Source of the DNA: Microvirga aerilata
GTDB taxonomy: Bacteria; Pseudomonadota; Alphaproteobacteria; Rhizobiales; Beijerinckiaceae
Reading direction: 5' to 3'
DNA: 64,000 nucleotides
NCBI RefSeq assembly: GCF_016743775.1
Contig: NZ_JAEQMY010000021.1
Span: 1 to 64,000 of the forward strand
Below the pieces are notes generated by a model. The model was not told the DNA's origin. It was given only the letters and a program-made list of their open reading frames with translations, and did not search any database. The position numbers were made by a program, and so were the translations under genes. Shown here piece by piece: positions 11,709 through 20,541 of this stretch. Each line of letters opens with the position of its first letter. The first letter of the stretch is position 1.

Positions 11709-12611
11709 TTGCGCTTCATCGTCGCCGACTGGGGAACGACCCGCTTTCGCGGCTACCTGATCGAGAACGAGACGGTTCTCGATCAGGTCTCGTCCAATGA
11801 GGGGGTCTCGGCCCTGCAAAAGGGCCAGCACCGCGACGTTTTCCTGCGCCAGTGCGGACGCTGGCTCGAGGCCGAACCCAAGGCTCCGGTGCTGCTCGTC
11901 GGCATGGTGGGAAGCCGCGAAGGCTGGGTCGAGGCGCCATACGCCTCCTGCCCCGCGGGCCCTGCGGAAATCGCCGGCGCCCTCGTGCCGGTGGACCTGG
12001 AGAACGGCCGGCAGGGACACATCATCCCGGGCCTGTTCTGCGAACCTGCTCCCGGCGCCGCGGATGTGATGCGCGGCGAGGAAACGCTCGTGCTGGGCAC
12101 GGGCGTCGAGGATGGCCTGATCTGCTCGGCCGGAACCCACCCCAAGTGGATCCTGATGCGCGGTGGGCGCATCGAGCGCTTCGCCACCTACATGACCGGC
12201 GAGATGTACGCGCTCCTGCGCGAGCATTCCATGATCGGCCGTCCGGCCAGCGAGCCTCAGGACCCGAAGGGCTTCGATCTCGGCCTCGATGCCGCCGAGC
12301 GCAATCAGGGCGACAACGGCGTCGGCCTGCTCCATCTCCTGTTCAGCGCGCGCGCGTCCGTCGTGTCGCGCCGCATGGACAGCGGCCTGCTTGCCCCCTA
12401 CCTGTCGGGCCTTCTCACGGGCGACGAGATCAACGGAGCCCTGTCCCAGTTCGGCCGCCCCTCCTCCGTCACCATCCTGGCCGAGCCCGGCCGCGCCGAT
12501 CTCTACGTGCATGCGCTGGAGCGCCACGGGATCAAATCCGAGGTCAAGGTTCCCCAGGAGGCGCTGATTGCAGGCCTCGCACGGATCGTGCGGCAGCATG
12601 CTGTGGGGTAA
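11709..12611 (+). CDS. dgoK: 2-dehydro-3-deoxygalactonokinase
   Basis: A 300-residue sugar-acid kinase of the DgoK family, which phosphorylates 2-dehydro-3-deoxy-galactonate at C6 in the De Ley-Doudoroff route for galactose/galactonate. The N-terminal phosphate-binding motif VADWGTTRFRGYLI is clear, as is MVGSREGWVEAPYASCPAG and the C-terminal half with LLFSARASVVSRRMD. The start is a TTG at 11709; no better start is seen. It follows upp by 48 bases on the same strand. The partner genes dgoA (aldolase) and dgoD (dehydratase) are not in the window, so its place next to uracil genes is unexplained. A related sugar-acid substrate cannot be excluded. Confidence 0.85.
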   Translation: MRFIVADWGTTRFRGYLIENETVLDQVSSNEGVSALQKGQHRDVFLRQCGRWLEAEPKAPVLLVGMVGSREGWVEAPYASCPAGPAEIAGALVPVDLENGRQGHIIPGLFCEPAPGAADVMRGEETLVLGTGVEDGLICSAGTHPKWILMRGGRIERFATYMTGEMYALLREHSMIGRPASEPQDPKGFDLGLDAAERNQGDNGVGLLHLLFSARASVVSRRMDSGLLAPYLSGLLTGDEINGALSQFGRPSSVTILAEPGRADLYVHALERHGIKSEVKVPQEALIAGLARIVRQHAVG

Positions 12612-12631
12612 GTGATCGTGTGCAATCAAGG

Positions 12632-12764
12632 CACTGTCATTCCGGGGCCGCGTAGCGGAGCCCGGAATCCATAACCGCTCGCGGTGCAGAAAGAGGCGCA
12701 GCGCTGATCGCCTCGTCCGAAGAAGTCGTGGTTATGGATCCCCGCCTGCGCGGGGATGACAGTG
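12632..12764 (+). repeat. Palindromic intergenic repeat (CCATAACC type)
   Basis: The gap between dgoK and the aminopeptidase (271 bases) holds an element with ends CACTGTCAT and ATGACAGTG and inner arms ATCCATAACC and GGTTATGGAT. It is the same family, in the opposite orientation, as the copies at 42.0 and 47.4 kb. No gene is seen in the rest of the gap. Confidence 0.7.
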
Positions 12765-12882
12765 TCGAGGTTCAAGAACCTTCTACTGCAGACGATCGCG
12801 GGGGGCCCTGGGATGACACGGCCCGTTTTCGCCCATACAACTTTCGCCCGCACGATCTCCACAACCCTCCAGGTCAGCATCC

Positions 12883-14265
12883 ATGCCCCATCCCCTCCTT
12901 GCCTCCGCGACCGACGCATCCAAGCCCATCTGGCTTGTGACGGAGCAGACATGGTCAGCCATTGCCGAGCAGTTGCCGAAGACGTCGCAGGGCTTTGCCA
13001 AGGCACAGGGGTTCGAGGGCAAGGCGGGAAGCCATTGCCTGCTGCCGGATGCGGACGGCAACCTTCTGGGCGTTGCCTTCGGCCTCAACGGAACGGACGC
13101 CAAGCACACCGACCCATTCCTCGTCGGCAAGCTCCCGAGCCTGCTGCCTGACGGTGTCTATCGCTTCGAGACGCAAGCGCCCAATCCCGCATTGGCGACG
13201 CTCGCCTGGCTTCTGGGCAGCTACAGCTTCGGCCGTTATCGCAAGCGACCTGAAAAATCCGTGCGCCTCGTGGCGCCGAACGGCGTCGACGCCGAGGATG
13301 TGGCGCGCATCGCGAACGCGGTCGTCGCAAGCCGCGATCTCGTCAACACGCCCACCAGCGATCTTGGCCCCGACGGCATCGAGGCTGCCGCGCGAGGCAT
13401 CGCGGAGCGGCATGGCGCCTCCTTCACCAGCATCGTCGGCGACGATCTTCTAGAGCAGAATTTTCCGATGATCCACGCGGTCGGCCGGGCTTCGGAAACC
13501 CCTCCGCGCCTGATCGACTTCACCTGGGGCCAGGCGGATGCGCCGCGCGTCACGCTTGTGGGCAAGGGCGTCGCCTTCGACACCGGCGGCCTCGACATCA
13601 AGCCCTCCTCGTCCATGCTGCTCATGCGCAAGGACATGGGCGGCGCTGCGGCGACTCTCGCGCTGGCCGACATGATCATGGGCGCCAAGCTGCCGTTGCG
13701 CCTGCGCGTGCTCATTCCGGCCGTGGAGAACTCGATCTCCAGCAACGCTTTCCGTCCGGGCGACATCCTGCAAAGCCGCAAGGGCATCACGGTCGAGATC
13801 GGCAACACGGATGCGGAAGGCCGGCTCATCCTGGCCGATGCTCTGGCGCTCGCCGACGAGGAGAACCCCGATCTCGTCGTCGATTTCGCCACGCTCACGG
13901 GCGCGGCCCGCGTGGCGCTCGGTCCCGAGCTGCCGCCGTTCTACACCGACGACGATCAGCTTGCGGCCGACATCGCCCGCCACGGCATGGCCGTGAACGA
14001 TCCCGTGTGGCGCCTGCCGCTCTGGACGCCTTACCAGAGCCAGCTCGATTCCAAGTTCGCCGACATGAACAACACCGGCGGGCCGATGGGGGGCTCGATC
14101 ACGGCCGCCCTGTTCCTGCGCCGCTTCGTGCAGGCCGCCAAGGCGCATGTGCATTTCGACATCTTCGCCTGGAACCCCTCCACGAAGCCTGGCCGTCCCG
14201 AAGGCGGCGAGGTGCAGGCGGCGCGCCTGATGTACAGCCTCATCAAGGAGCGCTACGCTTCCTAA
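12883..14265 (+). CDS. M17 family leucyl aminopeptidase
   Basis: A cytosolic two-zinc aminopeptidase of the M17 (PepA/PepB) family, 460 residues, which removes N-terminal residues from peptides. The catalytic C-terminal domain is well kept: VGKGVAFDTGGLDIKPSSSM with the zinc lysine and aspartate, LLMRKDMGGAA, and the family signature NTDAEGRL. The N-terminal domain is shorter and diverged compared with E. coli PepA, as in many alphaproteobacterial paralogues. It would process peptides brought in by the Yej and Dpp importers. The start ATG has only a weak ribosome-binding site. It is followed, 135 bases later, by an NlpC/P60 gene on the same strand, a pair common in this order. Confidence 0.92.
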   Translation: MPHPLLASATDASKPIWLVTEQTWSAIAEQLPKTSQGFAKAQGFEGKAGSHCLLPDADGNLLGVAFGLNGTDAKHTDPFLVGKLPSLLPDGVYRFETQAPNPALATLAWLLGSYSFGRYRKRPEKSVRLVAPNGVDAEDVARIANAVVASRDLVNTPTSDLGPDGIEAAARGIAERHGASFTSIVGDDLLEQNFPMIHAVGRASETPPRLIDFTWGQADAPRVTLVGKGVAFDTGGLDIKPSSSMLLMRKDMGGAAATLALADMIMGAKLPLRLRVLIPAVENSISSNAFRPGDILQSRKGITVEIGNTDAEGRLILADALALADEENPDLVVDFATLTGAARVALGPELPPFYTDDDQLAADIARHGMAVNDPVWRLPLWTPYQSQLDSKFADMNNTGGPMGGSITAALFLRRFVQAAKAHVHFDIFAWNPSTKPGRPEGGEVQAARLMYSLIKERYAS

Positions 14266-14400
14266 AGCATAGCAGCAGGCATGGCTTGCACCGTGCGTTG
14301 ACGGCCCCCACGATAGGCTTCCAAAACGCACGGTGGCTGGCGCTTTGGCCGTGGAGCGGCTAGGAGACATGATCATCGCCCGTGCCAAGGAGCTGCCCCG

Positions 14401-15252
14401 ATGAGTTTCGACCGCCGCCTCACGCCCTTTCGCGCGGATCTCGCCGATGAGCGCCTGCGCGGGCAGGTGGAGGCCGAGCGCTTCACGACGGGTACGGTCA
14501 AGCGCGTCATTGCCACCTTTGCCGACCTGCACCGCCACCCCTCCCGCGAGGCGCCTGTCGACACGCAGGCGATCTTCGGGGAGGCCGTGACCGTCTATGA
14601 CGAGCATGAGGGCTGGGCCTGGGTGCAGCTGCGTGAGGACGGCTATGTGGGCTATCTGCCAAGCACCGTTCTTGGCTGGTCAGGAGCAGAGCCCACCCAC
14701 AAGGTCGGCGCAGTCCGCACCTTCATCTATCCGGGACCGAGCCTGAAGCTGCCCCATGAGAGCTACCTGACCCTGAACTCCAAGGTGGCCGTGGTGGAAA
14801 CACAAGGCGATTACGCGCGCCTTGCCACCGGCGGCTGGGTTTACGCCCCGCACCTGACCGTCCTCGATGCATATGAGGCCGATTACGTGGGCATGGCCGA
14901 GCGCTTCCTGCACACGCCCTATCTCTGGGGCGGCAAGACGAGCCTCGGCATCGACTGCTCGGGGCTGGCCCAGACCGTGCTGGCGGCCGCCGGCATCCGG
15001 GCTCCCCGTGACAGCGACATGCAGGAGCGCGAGCTCGGCACGCCTGTCGAAGTAAAGTCAGACCTCAGCGGCTTGCGACGCGGCGATCTGGTGTTCTGGA
15101 AAGGCCATGTGGGCCTGATGATGGATGAGACGCGCTTCATCCACGCCACCGGCCACAGCATGACGGTCATGATCGAGCCGATTGCAGTGGCCGAGGAGCG
15201 CATCCGCCGCACGAGCTATGGACCGATCACCGCGATCAAGCGAATCCGCTAA
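14401..15252 (+). CDS. NlpC/P60 (C40) family cysteine peptidase with bacterial SH3 domains
   Basis: A 283-residue protein predicted to cut peptide bonds in peptidoglycan stem peptides or their fragments. Residues about 30-155 form two SH3-like domains (for example DEHEGWAWVQLREDGYVGYLP). The C-terminal NlpC/P60 domain shows the catalytic cysteine in GIDCSGLAQTVL and histidines in GHVGLMM and FIHATGH. No signal peptide is seen, so it may act on imported muropeptides in the cytoplasm, like dipeptidyl-peptidase VI enzymes. The ATG has AGGAG eight bases upstream. With the M17 aminopeptidase just before it, a role in recycling of cell-wall peptides is a reasonable inference. Confidence 0.88.
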   Translation: MSFDRRLTPFRADLADERLRGQVEAERFTTGTVKRVIATFADLHRHPSREAPVDTQAIFGEAVTVYDEHEGWAWVQLREDGYVGYLPSTVLGWSGAEPTHKVGAVRTFIYPGPSLKLPHESYLTLNSKVAVVETQGDYARLATGGWVYAPHLTVLDAYEADYVGMAERFLHTPYLWGGKTSLGIDCSGLAQTVLAAAGIRAPRDSDMQERELGTPVEVKSDLSGLRRGDLVFWKGHVGLMMDETRFIHATGHSMTVMIEPIAVAEERIRRTSYGPITAIKRIR

Positions 15253-15258
15253 TCCTAG

Positions 15259-15310
15259 CGTCATCCCGGGACTGCACCCGATCCCGGATCGGCTCCCCCT
15301 CCGGGATGCG
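15259..15310 (+). repeat. Palindromic intergenic repeat between convergent genes
   Basis: Inverted repeat with arms ATCCCGGA (15281-15288) and TCCGGGAT (15300-15307), preceded by GTCATCCCGGG. It belongs to the short CCCGGA repeat type. Lying between the 3' ends of the NlpC/P60 gene and ghrA, it could act as a two-way terminator, though no T run follows. Confidence 0.5.
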
Positions 15311-15341
15311 GCATTGCTCTTTGATCCTGCCGCAGAGCAGA

Positions 15342-16283
15342 TCAATACCCTCGCGCCCGATCCACGACAGCCTCGAACGGCTCGCCTGCCTCGTAACGGA
15401 GGATCTGCTGCGCGATGTAGCGGGCTGTCGCCTCCGGTTCGCTGGTGGCCGAGTTGTGCGGCGTGACGGTGACGCGCGGATGGGTCCAGAGGGGTGAATC
15501 CTCCGGCAACGGCTCGGTTTCGAACACGTCGAGGGTCGCCGCCTTCAGGGTGCCGTCATCGAGGCAGGACAGGATGTCCGCCTCTACTTGGAGCTTGCCG
15601 CGGCCGGCATTGATCAAGATGGGCCCGCCGAGGGCGCCATCGCGGGCAAGCTTCTCGAACAGGGATCGGTTGAGGATCCCTTGCGTGTCCGGCGTGAGCG
15701 GGATCAGGCTGATGAGGATGTCGGTGCGGCCCAGGAACTGCACAAGTCCGCCTTCGCCGGAATAGACCTGAAAGCCTTCCACACTCTTCGGGGTGCGGCT
15801 CCAACCGGCCACATCGAAGCCCATGGTCTTCAGCTTGCGCGCGGAATCCTGCCCCAGCACGCCGAAGCCCATGATGCCGACCCGCACATCGCCCGCAATC
15901 GGCGGCGCACGATCCGGCTTCCAGCGCTTGGCTTTCTGGTCCTCGTCGAAGCGGCGCTGGTCGCGCAGATGCATGAGGCAGTGCAGCACCATGTATTCGC
16001 TCATGCGATGGGTGAGATCGTCCTGCGCCACGCGCACAATGGGCACGTCGGGAAGATCCGGATAGCTCATCAGGTGATCGACGCCCGCGCCGAGGGAGAA
16101 GATCGCCTCGAGATTGGGCAGGCCCGACAGGCTGCCGGGCTTCGGACCCCAGGTCGCCACGTAGCGGATGGCGCTCCTGTCGAAATCCTCACCCAGCACC
16201 GCGATCTCGCGCCCGGGCAGATGCCGCTGGAAACGCTCGACCCACGGCTGCGTCTGCCACGTGACGGCAATAAGAAGGCTCAT
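15342..16283 (-). CDS. ghrA: Glyoxylate/hydroxypyruvate reductase A (D-2-hydroxyacid dehydrogenase)
   Basis: A 313-residue NAD(P)H-dependent reductase of the D-isomer 2-hydroxyacid dehydrogenase family, closest in form to GhrA, which reduces glyoxylate and hydroxypyruvate. The nucleotide-binding motif is VGIMGFGVLG. The catalytic region has INAGRGKLQVE with the substrate-binding arginine, the acidic residue in LKAATLDVFETEPLP, and the catalytic histidine in WTHPRVTVTPHNSA. Its ATG overlaps the deoA stop (ATGA), so it is the last gene of the nucleoside operon and translationally coupled. Why such a reductase is tied to nucleoside breakdown is not obvious; a malonic-semialdehyde-like or other 2-oxoacid product is one possibility. 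Confidence 0.88.
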   Translation of the reverse strand: MSLLIAVTWQTQPWVERFQRHLPGREIAVLGEDFDRSAIRYVATWGPKPGSLSGLPNLEAIFSLGAGVDHLMSYPDLPDVPIVRVAQDDLTHRMSEYMVLHCLMHLRDQRRFDEDQKAKRWKPDRAPPIAGDVRVGIMGFGVLGQDSARKLKTMGFDVAGWSRTPKSVEGFQVYSGEGGLVQFLGRTDILISLIPLTPDTQGILNRSLFEKLARDGALGGPILINAGRGKLQVEADILSCLDDGTLKAATLDVFETEPLPEDSPLWTHPRVTVTPHNSATSEPEATARYIAQQILRYEAGEPFEAVVDRARGY

Positions 16284-17602
16284 GCGCCGGCCCCAACACG
16301 TTCGAGAATGGAGGCGCCCGATGCAGCCTGCTCCTCACCGAGAGCATAAGCGGCGCGGACCGCGTGGGCTGCCGCATCGGCGGCCTCTTCGCTGCGCGCA
16401 TGCACGATGGCGAGCGGACGGCTCCCGTCGACCATGCTGCCGACAGAAGCCAAGTCTGTGAGGCCGACCGCATGATCGATGGGGTCCTGCGGCCGCGTGC
16501 GTCCACCGCCGAGAGCCACGACGGCCACGCCCACGTCGCGCGTGGCGATCTTTTGCACGATGCCGGAGCGCTCCGCATGGACGGCGCGGATCACGGGGGC
16601 TGCCTGCAGGTGCTTCTCATGGTTCTCCAGGAAGTCGGCAGGACCGCCGAGGGCAGACACCATGCGCCCGAAAACCTCCGCCGCCTTGCCCGACGCAATC
16701 GCATGCTCGATCTTCGCGCGCGCCTCGGCGATATCGGCCGCAAGCCTGCCGAGCACCAGCATCTCGGCGGACAGCTCCACCGTCACCTCATGGAAGCGCT
16801 TCTCGCGGCGGCGGCCCGTCAGGTAATCGACCGCATAGGCCATCTCGACCGCGTTGCCGGCGGCGGACGCCAGCGGCTCGTCCATGTTGGTGAGCAGCGC
16901 GGATGTGGGCAGGCCCGCCCCGTTGGCGACGAGCACGAGGCTCTCGGCGAGCTTTCGCGCATCGGCGGCGTTGTCCATGAAGGCGCCCGAGCCGAACTTC
17001 ACGTCCATGACGAGGCCTTGCAGACCGGCGGAGAGCTTCTTCGACAGGATGGAGGCGGTGATGAGATCGATGGATTCCACCGTCGCCGTCACATCGCGGA
17101 TCGCATAGAGACGCTTGTCGGCGGGCGCGAGATCCGCCGTCTGTCCGATGATGGCGCAGCCCACCTCCCGGGTGACGCGTCGGAACGTGTCGATATCGGG
17201 CTGGGTGACGTATCCCGGAATGGAATCGAACTTGTCGAGGGTGCCGCCCGTGTGGCCGAGGCCGCGCCCGGAGATCATCGGCACGTAGCCGCCGCAGGCC
17301 GCGACCGCTGGCCCGAGGGCGAGGCTTACCGTATCGCCCACGCCGCCGGTCGAATGCTTGTCGAGCACCGGACCGGGCAGATCCCAGCCGAGCACAGTCC
17401 CGGAGTTCATCATGGCGCGGGTCAGCGCCACCCGCTCCGGCACGGAGAGGCCGCGGAAGAAGATCGCCATGGCGAAGGAGGCCGCCTGGCCCTCGGACAC
17501 GCGACCTGCGGTCAGCCCTTCGATGAACTGCTCGATATGCTCAGGCTCAAGCGTACCGCCATCACGTTTGCGGCGGATGATTTCCTGCGGAAGAAGGTTC
17601 AT
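16280..17602 (-). CDS. deoA: Thymidine phosphorylase
   Basis: DeoA splits thymidine and deoxyuridine with phosphate into the base and deoxyribose 1-phosphate. The 440-residue protein has the usual length and the pyrimidine-nucleoside phosphorylase motif DKHSTGGVGDTVSL (about residues 83-96), with the second substrate motif SGRGLGHTGGTLDKFDSIPG downstream. The C-terminal domain is present. It starts one base after the deoC stop and ends in an ATGA overlap with ghrA. Some members also act on uridine; the sequence alone does not decide this. Confidence 0.96.
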   Translation of the reverse strand: MNLLPQEIIRRKRDGGTLEPEHIEQFIEGLTAGRVSEGQAASFAMAIFFRGLSVPERVALTRAMMNSGTVLGWDLPGPVLDKHSTGGVGDTVSLALGPAVAACGGYVPMISGRGLGHTGGTLDKFDSIPGYVTQPDIDTFRRVTREVGCAIIGQTADLAPADKRLYAIRDVTATVESIDLITASILSKKLSAGLQGLVMDVKFGSGAFMDNAADARKLAESLVLVANGAGLPTSALLTNMDEPLASAAGNAVEMAYAVDYLTGRRREKRFHEVTVELSAEMLVLGRLAADIAEARAKIEHAIASGKAAEVFGRMVSALGGPADFLENHEKHLQAAPVIRAVHAERSGIVQKIATRDVGVAVVALGGGRTRPQDPIDHAVGLTDLASVGSMVDGSRPLAIVHARSEEAADAAAHAVRAAYALGEEQAASGASILERVGAGA

Positions 17603-17603
17603 G

Positions 17604-18365
17604 TCAGTAGGTCCCGGCGGCAGCCGTTCCGGCCCGCCCCTCGATAGCGGCGATCAGCGCGTCATAGACGCTGCTTGCCCCGATGCGGAAGGTCTGCGGC
17701 GTCGCCCAGCCCGGCCCCATCATCTGGTCGGCCATATCGAGGTAGATCCCTGCATCCGCAACGGTGCGGATGCCGCCGGAGGGTTTGATGCCTACCGAGC
17801 GACCGGAGGCCTTGATGGCGGTGAGCATGATTTCGGCAGCTTCCGGCGTGGCCGAAACCGGCGTCTTGCCGGTCGAGGTCTTGATGAAGTCCGCACCTGC
17901 CTCGATGGCAATGAGGCTTGCGGTCTCGATGAGCCTCGGGTCCTTCAGTTCCCCGGTCTCCAGGATCACCTTCAACAGGCGGTCTCCATCGACGAGTTCG
18001 CGCACCGCATCAACCATGTCCTTGGCGACAGCGAGATCCCCCCGGCGCACGGCGTTGTAGGGCAGCACGAGATCAATCTCGTTCGCGCCGTCGGAAAGCG
18101 CCTCCTGCGTATCGTCCGTTACACGGCCCACATCCTCAGCGCCGGCGGGGAAGTTGACCACCGTCGCGATGCGCACGGATGACCCCTTCAGACCCTCCTG
18201 CGCGCGCTTCACGAATTGTGGCCACACGCACACGGCGGCCACAGGCCCGCGCGGATCGAGCGCCTTCTTGCACAATGCGTCGATCGCCTGATCGGTGCAG
18301 GTTTCCGTCAGGTCGGTAAGATCGAGGCTGCGCAGGGCGCGTGCTGCAAGTTCTGCATCAGACAT
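17604..18365 (-). CDS. deoC: Deoxyribose-phosphate aldolase
   Basis: DeoC cleaves 2-deoxyribose 5-phosphate to glyceraldehyde 3-phosphate and acetaldehyde, finishing deoxyribose use. The protein is 253 residues from the ATG at 18365, a start that overlaps the punA stop by eight bases; a TTG five codons upstream is less likely. The Schiff-base lysine lies in ADFIKTSTGK and the second lysine in GIKPSGGIRT, both typical of the family. The aspartate of NEIDLVLPY is also present. Neighbours deoA, punA and cdd fit a deo-type operon. Confidence 0.96.
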   Translation of the reverse strand: MSDAELAARALRSLDLTDLTETCTDQAIDALCKKALDPRGPVAAVCVWPQFVKRAQEGLKGSSVRIATVVNFPAGAEDVGRVTDDTQEALSDGANEIDLVLPYNAVRRGDLAVAKDMVDAVRELVDGDRLLKVILETGELKDPRLIETASLIAIEAGADFIKTSTGKTPVSATPEAAEIMLTAIKASGRSVGIKPSGGIRTVADAGIYLDMADQMMGPGWATPQTFRIGASSVYDALIAAIEGRAGTAAAGTY

Positions 18366-19179
18366 GGGACAGCTCCGCAACGAAGGACCGGATGAGACGC
18401 TTGAATTTCTCGGAGGCTTCCGCCGCCGTGTCCTTGGTCTCCTGGTGCGAGGGCGAGGCGCCTTCGATGCCGGCCGCGAGATTGGTGACGACGGAGATCG
18501 CCGCGACCCTCAGGCCGTAATAGCGCGCGAGGATCACCTCCGGCACCGTGGACATGCCGACGAGGTCGCCGCCAAGGACCTGCACCATGCGGATCTCGGC
18601 CGGCGTCTCGAAGCTCGGGCCGGACAGCCAGGCATAGACCCCTTCGGGCACATCGATGCCGGTGTTTTTCGCGGCACGCTGCAGCGTCTCGCGCAGGCCC
18701 TCATCGTACGCACCGGTGAGCGACACGAAGCGCCCTTCCGTGTGATCGCGCAGCAGCGGGTTGGCGCCCGAGAGGTTCAGGTGATCGTTGATCGCCACGA
18801 GGCTTCCGGGACGAATATCGGCCCGCACGGAGCCGGCCGCGTTGGTGGCCACCAGCGTCGGGATGCCAAGCTCCTTCACGAAGGCGACGGGCACGCGCAT
18901 GGCGCCCGCATCTCCCGTCTCGTAGTAATGCGCACGGCCCTGGAACAGCAGGACGCGCTTGCCTTCGAGCGTACCGGCGACGAGCTTGCCCGCGTGACCG
19001 GATACGCCGCTCTTCGGGAAATGCGGAATATCAGCGTAAGCGAGGCTGACCGCGTTATCGACCTCGTCGACCAGGGTGCCGAGTCCCGTGCCGAGCACGA
19101 AGGCGGCATCGAAATGGCCGTCGAACCCGCGGCCGCGCACGAACTCGACCGCCTCTTGAATCATCTGGTGCATCGTCAT
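18358..19179 (-). CDS. punA: Purine-nucleoside phosphorylase (trimeric PNP type)
   Basis: Phosphorolyses purine (deoxy)ribonucleosides to base and (deoxy)ribose 1-phosphate. The 273-residue protein belongs to the trimeric, mammalian-like PNP/XapA family and not to hexameric DeoD. Motifs: the phosphate-binding VLGTGLGTL near the N-terminus, GHAGKLVAGTLEGKRVLLFQGR with the phosphate-binding histidine region, TNAAGSVRADIRPGS, and STVPEVILAR. The stop overlaps the deoC start by eight bases. It starts 45 bases after cdd. An ATG two codons downstream could also start the protein. Confidence 0.92.
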   Translation of the reverse strand: MTMHQMIQEAVEFVRGRGFDGHFDAAFVLGTGLGTLVDEVDNAVSLAYADIPHFPKSGVSGHAGKLVAGTLEGKRVLLFQGRAHYYETGDAGAMRVPVAFVKELGIPTLVATNAAGSVRADIRPGSLVAINDHLNLSGANPLLRDHTEGRFVSLTGAYDEGLRETLQRAAKNTGIDVPEGVYAWLSGPSFETPAEIRMVQVLGGDLVGMSTVPEVILARYYGLRVAAISVVTNLAAGIEGASPSHQETKDTAAEASEKFKRLIRSFVAELSHV

Positions 19180-19224
19180 CTCAGGCCTGAACGACAGGCC
19201 TTCCTTTCATCACAGCAAATCGCC

Positions 19225-19629
19225 CTACCGATCCGTCAGGTTGTCGGGACCGAAGGAGAAGGGCAACAACTCTTCGAGAGTAAAGCTTTTCCGGATCCCC
19301 TCGGGACCCGCAACGTGGATCGGCGTATCGGGTGCCGCGAACTCGCGGATGCGCTGGCGGCAGCCGCCGCAGGGCGTGCACAGCACATCGCCCTCGCCCA
19401 TCACGACGATCCGGGCAATGCGGTTCCCGCCAGCGGCGATCATCGCCGAAACGGCACCGGCTTCCGCGCAGGAGCCGACCGGATAAGCTGCATTCTCCAC
19501 GTTGCAGCCGGTGAAGACCTGGCCCTCGGGCGTCGCAATCGCGGCGCCCACCTTGAAGCGTGAATAGGGCGCGTAAGCCTTGGTCTGGATGCTCTTGGCG
19601 GCTTCGAACAGGGTATCCAATGACGCCAT
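19225..19629 (-). CDS. cdd: Cytidine deaminase
   Basis: Zinc-dependent deaminase that turns cytidine and deoxycytidine into uridine and deoxyuridine. The 134-residue length is typical of the small homotetrameric form. Zinc ligands and catalytic glutamate are seen in SCAEAGAVSAMI and TPCGGCRQRIREF; the substrate-binding FKVGAA and GCNVENAAYP are also present. The ATG at 19629 is two bases after the preceding permease gene stop. In this operon it would funnel cytosine nucleosides to uracil nucleosides and so to the phosphorylase and the URC genes. Confidence 0.96.
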   Translation of the reverse strand: MASLDTLFEAAKSIQTKAYAPYSRFKVGAAIATPEGQVFTGCNVENAAYPVGSCAEAGAVSAMIAAGGNRIARIVVMGEGDVLCTPCGGCRQRIREFAAPDTPIHVAGPEGIRKSFTLEELLPFSFGPDNLTDR

Positions 19630-19631
19630 GC

Positions 19632-20537
19632 TCAGCGCTCCTTCACATAGGGCACGCCCGCGGCGCGCGGCGGGATCGCCTTGCCGATGACACCGGCGAG
19701 CAGGATGACGGTCATGAGATAGGGCAGCGCCTGGATTGCCTGCACCGGCACTTCGCCGATGCCCGGCAGCGAAATGCCCTGAAGGCGAATGGCGATGGCG
19801 TCGAGCAGCCCGAACAGGAAGCAGGCCCCGAGCGCCGGCCATGCCCGCCATTTGGCGAAGATGAGGGCGGCAAGCGCGATGAAGCCCTTGCCGGCCGTCA
19901 TGTTGGTGAGAAAGCCCGCCGATTGCCCGACCGACAGATAGGTGCCGCCGATGCCGCACAGGACGCCGCCGATGACCACGGCCACATAGCGCAAGCCTGT
20001 GACGGATATGCCCGCCGTATCGACGGCTGCGGGATTTTCGCCAACCGCCCGCAGGCGAAGCCCGAAGCGCGTGCGTCCCAGGACGAACCAGGTCAGCGGC
20101 ACTGCGAGCAGAACCACATAGACCAGCGCCGAATGGCCCAGGAGGGCATCGCCGAAGCGCTGCGCCCCTTCCAGCGGCGGGGTGCGCCCGCCTTGGGCAT
20201 ACCAGGCATTGCCCACGATGGCGGTGAGCCCTGCCGCCAGCATGTTGATGGCGACGCCCGACACGATCTGGTTGCCGCGCTGGCTGATCGATGCAAAGCC
20301 ATGAATGAGCCCGAAGACCACCGATGCACCGATGCCCGCAACGAGCCCGGCCCAGGCGGAACCGAAAGCATAGGCCGCTGCGGCCGCCGCGAAGGCCGCC
20401 ACCAGCATCTTGCCCTCGAGGCCGATATCCACCACCCCGGAGCGCTCGGACCAGAGGCCCGCGAGGCATGCGGCAAGAAGCGGGATCGAGAGCCGCAGGG
20501 CCGAGTCGAAAACCGTGACGAGAATGCCGAGATCCAT
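19632..20537 (-). CDS. Nucleoside ABC transporter permease (second permease, NupQ/NupC type)
   Basis: Inner-membrane permease of the branched-chain/ribose (BPD_transp_2) type, 301 residues with about eight to ten hydrophobic segments. The family pattern LAACLAGLWSERSGVVDIGLEGKMLV near the N-terminus is seen in YufQ/NupQ-like permeases of BMP-dependent nucleoside importers, as is VSGVAINMLAAGLT. The ATG at 20537 was chosen because the upstream codons read as non-family sequence that overlaps the preceding gene. It sits four bases after the other permease and two before cdd. Confidence 0.9.
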   Translation of the reverse strand: MDLGILVTVFDSALRLSIPLLAACLAGLWSERSGVVDIGLEGKMLVAAFAAAAAAYAFGSAWAGLVAGIGASVVFGLIHGFASISQRGNQIVSGVAINMLAAGLTAIVGNAWYAQGGRTPPLEGAQRFGDALLGHSALVYVVLLAVPLTWFVLGRTRFGLRLRAVGENPAAVDTAGISVTGLRYVAVVIGGVLCGIGGTYLSVGQSAGFLTNMTAGKGFIALAALIFAKWRAWPALGACFLFGLLDAIAIRLQGISLPGIGEVPVQAIQALPYLMTVILLAGVIGKAIPPRAAGVPYVKER

Positions 20538-20541
20538 GGCG

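Noticed and set aside
10854-12629. Long - strand frame of 591 codons opposite upp and dgoK
   Set aside because: It is antisense to two well-supported genes and its product is Arg/Ala/His/Gly-rich with no family motif; such frames are common in GC-rich DNA.
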